In this document: one piece after another, positions 7,116 through 13,199 of the stretch | How positions within the stretch are numbered: position 1 is the stretch's first letter | Layout: each line of letters opens with the position of its first letter | NCBI GenBank assembly: GCA_031272615.1 | Contig: JAISTL010000141.1 | Coordinates: 1-13,199, forward strand | Reading direction: 5' to 3' | Origin: Methylobacteriaceae bacterium | Lineage (GTDB): Bacteria > Pseudomonadota > Alphaproteobacteria > Rhizobiales > Beijerinckiaceae | DNA length: 13,199 nucleotides | Made by a program: the position numbers and the translations under genes | The notes under the pieces: generated by a model | Told to the model about the DNA's origin: nothing | Database searches by the model: none | What the model saw: the letters and a program-made list of their open reading frames with translations, nothing else

Positions 7116-8141
7116 ATGCCCTCTTCTCCATCCAAACCCTTTTTTCAACAGAAATTTGCCGATGACTCGGACATGGTGAAGAAACTCGCCGAAGCGGTTC
7201 TGCGCGGCGAACGGCCGGCTTTGGCGCGGGCCATCACCCTGGCGGAATCGCGCCGGCCGGATCACAAACGGCTGGCCCACGGCCTGCTGGACATCCTCAT
7301 GCCGCACACCGGCGGCGGCATTCGCGTCGGAATTTCCGGAGTTCCCGGAGTCGGCAAGTCGACAACCATCGAATCGCTCGGCACGTATCTGGTGGACCAA
7401 GGCCACAAGGTCGCGGTGCTGGCGGTGGACCCGAGTTCGACCCGCTCCGGCGGCGCCATTCTCGGTGACAAAACCCGCATGGAAAAGCTCTCGATGCTGA
7501 AGGACGCGTATATCCGCCCGTCGCCGTCTTCCGGCACCCTCGGCGGCGTTGCCGCCAAGACCCGCGAAGCCATGCTTCTGTGCGAAGCCGCGGGGTTTGA
7601 CGTCATCCTGGTGGAAACGGTGGGCGTCGGCCAGTCGGAAACCGCGGTGTCGGAACTGACGGATTTCTTCCTGGTGCTGATGCTGCCCGGCGCCGGCGAC
7701 GAACTGCAGGGCATCAAGAAGGGCATTCTGGAAATGGCTGACCTCATCGCCATCAACAAGGTTGACCAGAACGAGAAGCACGCCCGCACCGCCATCGCCG
7801 AATACCGGGCGGCGCTGCACATCATCTCACCGACGTCGCCCAACTGGTATCCGCCGGTGATGAGCATTTCCGGATTGACCGGCAAAGGGCTCGACACCCT
7901 GTGGGACGCCGTGCTCGACCACCGCCGGAAGCTGACGGCATCGGGCGAGATTCAGGAGCGGCGGCGCATCCAGGACATCAAATGGATGTGGACCCTTGTC
8001 TATGAGCGCCTGCACGAAAAACTGCATCGCGACCCCGACGTGCGCAAGGCCCTGCCGACGCTGGAGAACGCCGTCAAGGACGGAACTCTTTCGCCCAACA
8101 GCGCGGCCAATCAGATTATCGGATATCTGGGGCTGGAGTGA
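7116..8141 (+). CDS. meaB: MeaB/ArgK-type P-loop GTPase (methylmalonyl-CoA mutase chaperone)
   Basis: G-protein chaperone that gates cobalamin loading into, and protects, adenosylcobalamin-dependent methylmalonyl-CoA mutase in the cytosol. Counted from ATG 7116 it has 341 residues, near the usual family length. Walker A GVPGVGKST is at residues 75-83. The family signatures VDPSSTRSGG, VETVGVGQSE and the guanine-specificity motif NKVD follow in order. A C-terminal helical dimerisation arm closes the protein. GGGAG lies ten bases before ATG 7116. An in-frame ATG at 7086 would add ten residues, but its AAGGGG is only two bases away, too close; ATG 7173 is also possible. No mutase gene is in the window, so the client is presumably encoded elsewhere. 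A hairpin follows about 50 bases after the stop, and the next gene has its own promoter, so meaB is probably a single-gene unit. Confidence 0.95.
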   Translation: MPSSPSKPFFQQKFADDSDMVKKLAEAVLRGERPALARAITLAESRRPDHKRLAHGLLDILMPHTGGGIRVGISGVPGVGKSTTIESLGTYLVDQGHKVAVLAVDPSSTRSGGAILGDKTRMEKLSMLKDAYIRPSPSSGTLGGVAAKTREAMLLCEAAGFDVILVETVGVGQSETAVSELTDFFLVLMLPGAGDELQGIKKGILEMADLIAINKVDQNEKHARTAIAEYRAALHIISPTSPNWYPPVMSISGLTGKGLDTLWDAVLDHRRKLTASGEIQERRRIQDIKWMWTLVYERLHEKLHRDPDVRKALPTLENAVKDGTLSPNSAANQIIGYLGLE

Positions 8142-8187
8142 CGCCGTCATTCGCACATGTTTTCAAGCTTGTCGACGTCAGGCCCGA

Positions 8188-8211
8188 AGGTGAAACCTCC
8201 GTATTTCACCT
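8188..8211 (+). repeat. hairpin downstream of meaB
   Basis: AGGTGAAA (8188-8195) and TTTCACCT (8204-8211) form a perfect eight-pair stem with an eight-base loop, 46 bases after the meaB stop. No T run follows, so it is not a standard terminator. It could be a 3'-end stabiliser, a processing site or part of a factor-dependent terminator. A perfect ten-base palindrome GAAGCGCTTC lies close by at 8224-8233. Confidence 0.4.
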
Positions 8212-8272
8212 CCGCCTCCGGGGGAAGCGCTTCTCCTGTCCACCGTTCACTTTGCGCGCATTCAAGAATTGC

Positions 8273-8301
8273 TTGAGAATCAATGTCGAATCGTATTTAA
8301 T
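8273..8301 (+). promoter_or_regulatory. strong sigma70-type promoter for the DUF1192-coiled-coil-zapA run
   Basis: TTGAGA (8273-8278) and TTTAAT (8296-8301) are separated by exactly 17 bases and each matches consensus at five of six positions. Transcription would begin near 8308, giving a leader of about 43 bases before ATG 8351. It lies in the gap after meaB, where the DNA is locally AT-rich. Confidence 0.65.
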
Positions 8302-8350
8302 GCAAGCGGTACTTCAATTTCAGCGGAGCATACCGGGAAGGACGGAATTC

Positions 8351-8551
8351 ATGGCGTTTTTGCCGGACGGGGATGAACCCCGCAAAGTCAAGACATCCCA
8401 CACCCTCGGCGAGGATCTGTCGGCGCTGTCCGTGGAAGAACTCAGCGAGCGCGTTGCTCTGCTGAAGGAGGAAATCCTTCGTCTCGAGCAGGCCATCGCC
8501 GGCAAGGGGGCGGCGATGAGCCTCGCGGAAAACATCTTCAAGAAGCTCTGA
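8351..8551 (+). CDS. DUF1192 family small protein
   Basis: 66-residue protein of the alphaproteobacterial DUF1192 family; molecular function unknown. The N-terminus is acidic then basic (FLPDGDEPRKVKTSHTLG). It continues with the family core LGEDLSALSVEELSERVALL, a leucine heptad coiled coil, and ends at SLAENIFKKL. ATG 8351 is chosen because AAGGA lies eight bases upstream and the family begins here. The frame is open back to the meaB stop, but that part is upstream of the promoter and non-family-like. It sits 21 bases before the next coiled-coil gene and in the same run as zapA, so a link to cell division is plausible by association only. Confidence 0.88.
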   Translation: MAFLPDGDEPRKVKTSHTLGEDLSALSVEELSERVALLKEEILRLEQAIAGKGAAMSLAENIFKKL

Positions 8552-8572
8552 GCGCGGGAACAGGGGGCGTGC

Positions 8573-8869
8573 ATGTCCACATCCGTTGACAGCGCCGTAA
8601 CCCGGTTGATGCGGGCGGTAGCCCTGCTGGAAAGTGCCGTGCGCCTCAAAGCCGAGGTGGAACAACGACGCGGAGACGTGGAACTGGAACTGCAATTGAT
8701 GCAGGATGATCGGGAGCGTCTCGCCGAAGAGCTGAACGGCTCGTTCAACCGCCTCACCCGCATGGAAAGTGTTGTCGGTGAAGTGGCGGAGCGGGTGGAC
8801 CGGGCGGCCGCCACCATCGAAGACGTGTTGCATATCTCCGGGAAAGGCGGGGAACGCCATGACCGCTGA
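8573..8869 (+). CDS. small coiled-coil protein, DUF4164-like
   Basis: 98 residues, with no signal peptide or membrane segment. Almost the whole length is predicted coiled coil: regular hydrophobic spacing through RAVALLESAVRLKAEVEQR, then a charged DDRERLAEELN stretch and a second heptad run (LTRMESVVGEVAERVDRAA). This position and shape fit the DUF4164-type protein that commonly precedes zapA in alphaproteobacteria; the family name is inferred from these features. ATG 8573 has AGGGGG five bases upstream. Its 3' end overlaps the zapA start by 11 bases, so the two are likely translationally coupled, which supports a shared role at the Z-ring. Confidence 0.8.
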   Translation: MSTSVDSAVTRLMRAVALLESAVRLKAEVEQRRGDVELELQLMQDDRERLAEELNGSFNRLTRMESVVGEVAERVDRAAATIEDVLHISGKGGERHDR

Positions 8870-9245
8870 GTCCCACCTGAGCATTACCATTACCGTCGCC
8901 GGGCGGGAATACCGCGTGGCGTGCGGCCCCGGCGAGGAGTTTCACCTGCGCCGACTCGCGGCAATGCTGGATGGGCGCATCAACGAGTTGCGTGGCGCGC
9001 TGGGCGAAATCGGCGATATGCGTCTTCAGGTCATGGCCGCGCTGACCATCGCCGATGAACTGGACGATTACCGCCGGCGCATCACCGACCTCGAGGAAAC
9101 CGTCGCGACGCTGGAGGCGAAACTGTTGGAGGAAGGCGCCAAAGGCGCCGGTTATTCCAACGCTCTTGCCGCGACCATTGACCGTGCGGCCGAAACCATC
9201 GAGCAACTGGCGCTGGAGCTCAACGCGCGTAACGAAGGCGTATGA
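8859..9245 (+). CDS. zapA: cell division protein ZapA
   Basis: FtsZ-binding protein that bundles FtsZ filaments and stabilises the Z-ring at mid-cell. It has 128 residues from ATG 8859. The N-terminal beta-rich ZapA head (LSITITVAGREYRVACGPGEE, split by the turn at GRE) is followed by the conserved LRRLAAMLDGRINELR segment. A MRLQVMAALTIADELDDYRR helix and a long C-terminal coiled coil follow. GGGGA lies five bases before the start and inside the preceding gene, which overlaps by 11 bases. A longer frame from 8769 only reads the overlapping gene out of frame. Its stop faces yraN with an 18-base gap. In many proteobacteria zapA is followed by 6S RNA and a 5-formyl-THF cyclo-ligase; neither can fit here. 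Confidence 0.93.
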   Translation: MTAESHLSITITVAGREYRVACGPGEEFHLRRLAAMLDGRINELRGALGEIGDMRLQVMAALTIADELDDYRRRITDLEETVATLEAKLLEEGAKGAGYSNALAATIDRAAETIEQLALELNARNEGV

Positions 9246-9263
9246 ACGAAAACTCCTCCGGTT

Positions 9264-9653
9264 TTACAACTCCAAATCAAAGGCGCCGGGAATGTGAAGG
9301 GGCAGCTTCCACCGCCCGATAAACACGGCATCGGCACGAACACTGCATTCGCGGGTTTCCCGGGGGTTTCGGGAAAGCCAGACGCGGACCGCCGCGTTGA
9401 ACCGCCGGCGTTTGACAGGAGTGATGGCATATGTCGCGGCATCACGGGCGGCGCGCGCCTTGACCTCAACGAACACGACGAGTTTTCCCCGGCGCATGAT
9501 GAGATCCACCTCGCCGCCCCGAACAGTGAAGCGACTCGCAACCGGCCGATAACCCTTGCCCATCAGCCAAACCATGGCGACGACTTCACCGAGACGTCCA
9601 TAAGCCAGGGACCGTCGGCGCGATTGGGGGCTGCGTTCGGGCATCGGCGGCAA
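9264..9653 (-). CDS. yraN: YraN/UPF0102 family nuclease-like protein
   Basis: 129-residue member of UPF0102 with a restriction-endonuclease-like core; cellular role not established. The signature residues are present: the basic helix AYGRLGEVVAMVWLMGKGY, then GGEVDLI with the metal-site E and D, and VVFVEVKAR with the E-x-K of the nuclease fold. All core residues are intact. The start is decided by the ribosome binding site: GAGAGG (9661-9666) is seven bases before TTG 9653 but 16 before the first ATG (9644), so a TTG start is preferred. It begins 14 bases after the rsmI stop, so the two are co-transcribed, as is usual in many proteobacteria. Confidence 0.92.
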   Translation of the reverse strand: MPPMPERSPQSRRRSLAYGRLGEVVAMVWLMGKGYRPVASRFTVRGGEVDLIMRRGKLVVFVEVKARAARDAATYAITPVKRRRFNAAVRVWLSRNPRETRECSVRADAVFIGRWKLPLHIPGAFDLEL

Positions 9654-9660
9654 AGGCGTT

Positions 9661-9666
9661 CCTCTC
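9661..9666 (-). promoter_or_regulatory. ribosome binding site selecting a TTG start for yraN
   Basis: GAGAGG on the minus strand, seven bases from TTG 9653. The nearest ATG (9644) would need a 16-base spacing. The site lies directly after the rsmI stop. Confidence 0.6.
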
Positions 9667-9667
9667 T

Positions 9668-10588
9668 TTATTTTCGCTGTCCGGAAAGAGCCACGGCACG
9701 CGCATAGACCTCCCGCCGCGGGACTCCGGTTTGCGCCGTCGCCAGAGCCACGGCATCTTTCACCGAACGGCCCGGTAGCACCTCCGTCAAAACCGCATCG
9801 AGAACCTCTTCGCTCACCCTCCCGGTCTGCGCCGGCGCGGGGGCGATAACCACAACTATCTCCCCTTTCGGGGCATTCCCGGCCGCGAATCGATCGGCGA
9901 TTTCAGGAAGCGGCGCGCGGATGACGGTCTCATGGAGCTTGGTGAGTTCCCGCGCCACCGCGGCCGGCCGCTCCCCCAGTATTTCCGCTGCATCGGCAAG
10001 GGTTTCGCGCAGGCGATGCGGCGCCTCAAACAGAACAACGGTCGAAGTCATGGCGCGCAACGTCTCAAGACGGGCGCGGCGGGCCGCCCGTTTTGACGGC
10101 AGAAAACCCTCGAAATAAAAGCTGTCCGTCGGCAAACCGGAAAGGGTCAGCGCGGTGAGTACGGCTGATGGGCCGGGCAGCGCGGTGACCATTTCCCCGG
10201 CGGCCAAGACCTTCTGCACCAAGCGGTAACCCGGGTCGGAAATCAGCGGCGTCCCGGCGTCGGAAACCAGCGCGACCACCTGCCCCGCCGCGAGACGGCG
10301 CACGGCGTCATCCTCGGTCCGTCCGTCGCTGAATTCATGATACGCGGCCATCGGCGCGGAAATTCCGTAACGGCTGAGCAACACCCGGGTAACACGGGTA
10401 TCCTCGGCGAGAATGATATCGGCCGCGGCCAGCACCGACAGGGCGCGCACCGTAATATCGCCCAGATTTCCGATGGGCGTGGAAATAATGTACAGTCCCG
10501 GCGCCGGAGGCGGGACTTCGACTCGCACTCCCGAGAGAACAAAGCTTCGGGAAACGGAATTGGGCTCGGAAATTGGAAGGCTGGGCAT
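9668..10588 (-). CDS. rsmI: 16S rRNA (cytidine1402-2'-O)-methyltransferase RsmI
   Basis: SAM-dependent methyltransferase (tetrapyrrole-methylase fold) that adds the 2'-O-methyl group to C1402 at the decoding centre of 16S rRNA. It has 306 residues from ATG 10588. Diagnostic motifs in order: GLYIISTPIGNLGDIT (about 31-46), LAEDTRVT, the SAM-site SDAGTPLISDPG, LPGPSA, FEGFLPSK and FEAPHRL. The C-terminal part EEVLDAVL...SVKDAVALA is the usual helical tail. ATG 10588 is chosen because AGGA lies seven bases upstream; 27 extra codons upstream are open but unlike the family. It leads the rsmI-yraN pair and is divergent from the lipoprotein gene. Confidence 0.96.
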   Translation of the reverse strand: MPSLPISEPNSVSRSFVLSGVRVEVPPPAPGLYIISTPIGNLGDITVRALSVLAAADIILAEDTRVTRVLLSRYGISAPMAAYHEFSDGRTEDDAVRRLAAGQVVALVSDAGTPLISDPGYRLVQKVLAAGEMVTALPGPSAVLTALTLSGLPTDSFYFEGFLPSKRAARRARLETLRAMTSTVVLFEAPHRLRETLADAAEILGERPAAVARELTKLHETVIRAPLPEIADRFAAGNAPKGEIVVVIAPAPAQTGRVSEEVLDAVLTEVLPGRSVKDAVALATAQTGVPRREVYARAVALSGQRK

Positions 10589-10716
10589 TACTGGGTCCTG
10601 AAAACAAGGAATCCGTTTAACAAATTCCGGCAAGAGACTCAACGCCGCGCCACAAGCGGAACGGCACATTAACCATTTAATACAAATTTTCCCTGCGCAA
10701 CCGCCAAATGGTATAT

Positions 10717-10735
10717 GTTAATGATAATTGTATTT
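10717..10735. promoter_or_regulatory. partial Fur-box-like sequence
   Basis: GTTAATGATAATTGTATTT matches 13 of 19 positions of the classical Fur box GATAATGATAATCATTATC. The first two hexamers are nearly perfect and the third is poor. It lies between divergent rsmI and the lipoprotein-hemW pair, and next to the possible extended -10 element TGGTATATG (10709-10717). AT-rich DNA gives such matches by chance, so this is a candidate only. Confidence 0.3.
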
Positions 10736-10777
10736 TCGGGTTTGACCGACAAGACTTTCGTTCTTTCACGCCACGCC

Positions 10778-10827
10778 CCGGGTCCTGCCCGATAAACCCT
10801 CGCAAGTCATGAGGTTTATCACCCCGG
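10778..10827 (+). promoter_or_regulatory. compound hairpin in the leader of the lipoprotein gene
   Basis: GATAAACCCTC (10791-10801) pairs with GAGGTTTATC (10811-10820) with one bulged C and a nine-base loop. Outside it CCGGGT (10778-10783) can pair with ACCCCGG (10821-10827), again with one extra C, leaving a seven-base one-sided bulge. The structure ends 13 bases before the Shine-Dalgarno AGGA (10841). It has no T run, so it is a leader structure rather than a standard terminator. Confidence 0.5.
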
Positions 10828-10852
10828 CGTCGGTATAACCAGGACAACGCTC

Positions 10853-12019
10853 ATGAAGTGGTCTCGCGTTTCTGTCTCCATCGCTCGGTTGGGTATGATG
10901 GCCGCCGTCGGCGCCCTGCTCGCAGGATGCTCAGGTTTTGATATGTTCGGTAGCGGAGGAGGTAAACCGGTCACCGGTAGAACTCTCGGCGAGGGGCCTG
11001 TCAAGGTCGCTGTCATTCTGCCGCTTACCGGCTCGGCGGCATCTGCGGGACAAAACCTTTTGAACGCTGCGGAGCTGGCGTTTTCCCACGTCAACAGCTC
11101 TGAACTGCAACTTCTGATCAAGGACGACGCATCCTCGCCCGACGGCGCCCGCTCTGCGGCGCGCGCGGCGTTGGCGGAAGGCGCCGAGATTATCATCGGC
11201 CCGTTGCTGGCCGCCCAGGCCAAAGCTGCCGGTGAAGTGGCGCGGTCTCAGAACAAATCGGTGATTTCCTTCTCCACCGATGTTTCCGCCGCCGGTCCCG
11301 ACACTTATATCATGGGCTTCCTGCCGTATGCCGAGGCATCGGAAATCATCACCTATGCCGCGTCCAAGGGCAAAAAATCGGTCGCCGCGTTGATTCCGCA
11401 GTCACCCTACGGCGATATCGTTGAAACGGCACTGATGGAAGTTGCGCCGCAAAGAGGCATGCGAGTCGCCCAGATTGAACGTTACGCCCAAGGTCAGGCC
11501 GCCGCCGCCGCACAGAAAATCCTGCCCGTCGTTTCCGGCGCCGATCCGCAGGCCGACACACTGTTTGTTCCCGACAGCGGCCCTGACGCCGCGTCCATCG
11601 CCACGACTCTTCAGGGCGGGGGCGTCGCCGCCGCCAAGGTGAAACTCCTCGGAACCAGTATCTGGTCCCGCTCCAACGTCTACGGCCTGCCGTTATTCCA
11701 GGGCGGCTGGTTCGCCGGGCCGGACAATTCCGGTTTCAACACCTTCGCCGGGCGCTACAAGGCCAAGTACAACGCCGATCCGGTGCGTGTCGCTTCGTTG
11801 AGCTATGATGCGGTGATGCTGGTGGCAGCGCTGACCCGCGCCCACGGCACCGCTCGCTTCAACCGCGATGTCCTGACCAGCCCGTCGGGCTTCGCCGGAA
11901 CCGACGGTATCTTCCGCTTCAAGGCTGACGGCACCAATGACCGTGTGTTCGCCATCTACGAGGTGAAGCAGGGCAGCGCCGGGCAGGTTCGGGGAGTTCC
12001 CAAGAGCTTCAGCCGCTGA
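10853..12019 (+). CDS. periplasmic-binding-type lipoprotein ('penicillin-binding protein activator', LpoA-like)
   Basis: 388-residue lipoprotein with a type 1 periplasmic-binding (LivK/LpoA C-terminal-like) fold. Residues 1-25 are a lipoprotein signal ending in the lipobox LLAGC with C26 as the acylated residue. Serine at +2 suggests transfer to the outer membrane. The binding-protein fold begins at VKVAVILPLTGSAAS, with the typical LIKDDAS, GAEIIIGPLLAAQ and VISFSTD strands and a late LSYDAVMLVAALTRA helix. The family and its position beside rsmI are those of proteins annotated as penicillin-binding protein activators, which in E. coli (LpoA) stimulate PBP1A; activity here is inferred. It lacks the N-terminal TPR part of E. 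coli LpoA. ATG 10853 has AGGA eight bases upstream. hemW follows after about 13 bases. Confidence 0.88.
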   Translation: MKWSRVSVSIARLGMMAAVGALLAGCSGFDMFGSGGGKPVTGRTLGEGPVKVAVILPLTGSAASAGQNLLNAAELAFSHVNSSELQLLIKDDASSPDGARSAARAALAEGAEIIIGPLLAAQAKAAGEVARSQNKSVISFSTDVSAAGPDTYIMGFLPYAEASEIITYAASKGKKSVAALIPQSPYGDIVETALMEVAPQRGMRVAQIERYAQGQAAAAAQKILPVVSGADPQADTLFVPDSGPDAASIATTLQGGGVAAAKVKLLGTSIWSRSNVYGLPLFQGGWFAGPDNSGFNTFAGRYKAKYNADPVRVASLSYDAVMLVAALTRAHGTARFNRDVLTSPSGFAGTDGIFRFKADGTNDRVFAIYEVKQGSAGQVRGVPKSFSR

Positions 12020-12032
12020 GGCGGGTGGGGTG

Positions 12033-13199
12033 GTGAATCCGACCGCTGACGTCGGCTTCGCCGTTTACGTTCACTGGCCGTTTTGCGTCGCCAAGTGTCC
12101 GTATTGTGATTTCAACAGCCATGTACGCTCCAGGCCCATGGACCAGCAGCGGTATTCCCTCGCGCTGGTCCGGGAACTGGAGCATTTCGCCGCTCTCACC
12201 CCCGATCGCACAGTTTCCTCCGTCTTCTTCGGCGGCGGCACCCCCTCGCTGATGACGCCGGACAGCGTGGAGCGGGTCCTCACTGCTGTTCGCAGATTGT
12301 GGCGGCTTTCCGATACGGCTGAAATCACCATGGAAGCCAACCCGGACAGCGCCGACGTCGGCCGCTTCGCCGAATACCGGGCGCTGGGAGTGAACCGCGT
12401 TTCCGTCGGTGTACAAGCTTTGGACGACGATTCGCTGGCGGGACTCGGGCGTATCCATAACGCCCGACAGGCCTTGAACGCCTTGAATGCCGCCGCGTCG
12501 ACCTTCCCGCGATTCTCCCTTGACATGATTTATGCCCGCCCCGGACAAACGGAAGCGGAGTGGCGGCGGGAACTCAGTCGCGCACTGGACCTCGCCGGTG
12601 ACCACATTTCCCTCTATCAGCTGACCATCGAACCCGGCACCCGCTTCCACCACCTGGCGGCGACCGGTCGGCTCCACCTCCCCGACGCGGACCTCGCCCG
12701 GGCGCTCTATGACGCGACTCAGGAACTCTGCGTCTCACGGGGGTTTCCCGCCTACGAGGTGTCCAATCATGCGCGGCCGGGAGCCGAGTCGCGGCACAAC
12801 CTGCTCTACTGGCGCTACGGTGAATACGCCGGGGTCGGCGCCGGCGCACACGGGCGCGTTGTCACGGCGGGCACGCGGCACGCGACGGTGGCGGAGCGCA
12901 CGCCGAAAAAATGGCTGGAAAGGGTGGAACGCGTCGGCTGCGGCCTCGTGGTGCAACAGGCGCTCCCGCAGCCTGAGCAGGCGGAGGAATTCCTGATGAT
13001 GGGCCTGCGCCTCGCCGAGGGAATCGACATCAACCGCCTGCGGCAATTCGGAGGGTTCAGCCTCGACGGCGGTGTCGTCCGGGAACTGGTGAACCTCAAG
13101 CTGCTCACACTTGACGACGCCCGTCTCACCGTGACAGCGGAGGGGATTCCGGTTCTCAACGCTGTGACGGGCAAGCTGCTTGCCGCCCGCCCCCTCCCC
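12033..13199 (+). CDS. hemW: radical SAM heme chaperone HemW, 3' end cut by window edge
   Basis: Radical SAM protein related to HemN that binds heme and delivers it to membrane targets; often mis-annotated as coproporphyrinogen III oxidase. 389 codons are open to the last base with no stop. The family is usually of about this length, so only a few residues are missing. The 4Fe-4S motif is C18-x3-C22-x2-C25 followed by DF, the HemW form, where HemN has a fourth cysteine. Other motifs are HWPFC, FFGGGTPS (65-72), EANPDS, GVNRVSVGVQ, DMIYARPGQT, LYQLTIEPGT, YEVSNHA and the C-terminal HemN domain beginning near EEFLMMGLRL. No ATG is near; GTG 12033 (or the adjacent GTG 12030) is the likely start, with GAGG/GGCGGG upstream. 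It follows the lipoprotein closely and is probably co-transcribed with it. Confidence 0.93.
   Translation, partial: MNPTADVGFAVYVHWPFCVAKCPYCDFNSHVRSRPMDQQRYSLALVRELEHFAALTPDRTVSSVFFGGGTPSLMTPDSVERVLTAVRRLWRLSDTAEITMEANPDSADVGRFAEYRALGVNRVSVGVQALDDDSLAGLGRIHNARQALNALNAAASTFPRFSLDMIYARPGQTEAEWRRELSRALDLAGDHISLYQLTIEPGTRFHHLAATGRLHLPDADLARALYDATQELCVSRGFPAYEVSNHARPGAESRHNLLYWRYGEYAGVGAGAHGRVVTAGTRHATVAERTPKKWLERVERVGCGLVVQQALPQPEQAEEFLMMGLRLAEGIDINRLRQFGGFSLDGGVVRELVNLKLLTLDDARLTVTAEGIPVLNAVTGKLLAARPLP

Noticed and set aside
6946..7179. Short plus-strand frames (ATG 6946, ATG 6959) in the divergent region
   Set aside because: Both run into the meaB coding sequence in other frames, have only a weak (AAGAG) or no Shine-Dalgarno sequence and show no family features. 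A small leader peptide cannot be ruled out but is not supported.
6990..7820. 276-codon minus-strand frame opposite meaB
   Set aside because: Antisense of the conserved MeaB motifs; low-complexity HQ/AG-rich product typical of a shadow frame.
8138..8350. N-terminal extension of the DUF1192 gene beginning at GTG overlapping the meaB stop
   Set aside because: The extension precedes a near-consensus promoter, is unlike the family, and ATG 8351 has a good ribosome binding site.
8769..8858. Upstream extension of ZapA
   Set aside because: These 30 codons read the coiled-coil gene in another frame; ZapA homology begins at ATG 8859 with its own ribosome binding site.
1..13199. Mobile elements, CRISPR arrays, tRNA or rRNA genes, or a defence island
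   Set aside because: No transposase or integrase motifs, no regularly spaced repeats and no tRNA-like cloverleaf were seen. The genes are mostly housekeeping.

Overview
The window looks like chromosomal core DNA of a GC-rich alphaproteobacterium, possibly in or near the Rhodospirillales. The evidence is the run DUF1192 protein, small coiled-coil protein and ZapA, a MeaB G protein, and the linked set rsmI, yraN, a periplasmic-binding-type lipoprotein ('penicillin-binding protein activator') and hemW. I see no rRNA, tRNA, insertion sequence, phage gene or CRISPR array. The placement is inferred from gene content and protein motifs only.

Layout. (1) Bases 1-4292, minus strand: a compact four-gene run led by a long, cytosolic-type Xaa-Pro aminopeptidase (pepP). 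It is followed by an unrecognised 155-residue protein, a short-chain dehydrogenase and an unrecognised exported protein that runs off the left edge. (2) Bases 4293-5255, plus strand: two small paralogous GlsB/YeaQ/YmgE-type membrane proteins, each with its own strong ribosome binding site, separated by a 238-base non-coding stretch. (3) Bases 5277-6735, minus strand: a small exported protein and an exported DUF900-type alpha/beta hydrolase, probably one operon. (4) Bases 6736-7115: a 380-base divergent intergenic region with an AT-rich island and several inverted repeats. (5) Bases 7116-9245, plus strand: meaB, a gap with a hairpin and a very good sigma70-type promoter, then the DUF1192 gene, a DUF4164-like coiled-coil gene and zapA. 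(6) Bases 9264-10588, minus strand: rsmI then yraN. (7) Bases 10853-13199, plus strand: the lipoprotein and hemW, which is cut by the right edge only a few residues short of a normal length. The 264-base gap between rsmI and the lipoprotein holds a partial Fur-box-like sequence and a compound hairpin in the lipoprotein leader.

How the genes relate. Most are housekeeping: peptide turnover (pepP), B12-enzyme maintenance (meaB), Z-ring assembly (zapA and its coiled-coil neighbours), 16S rRNA methylation (rsmI), probable envelope growth (the lipoprotein) and heme trafficking (hemW). The parts I cannot explain from known families are the 155-residue protein and exported protein of the pepP run, the small exported protein paired with the hydrolase, and the cis-acting structures in three intergenic gaps. 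I do not see a clear new multi-gene system. The exported hydrolase pair and the structured control region ahead of the lipoprotein and hemW are the best places to look.
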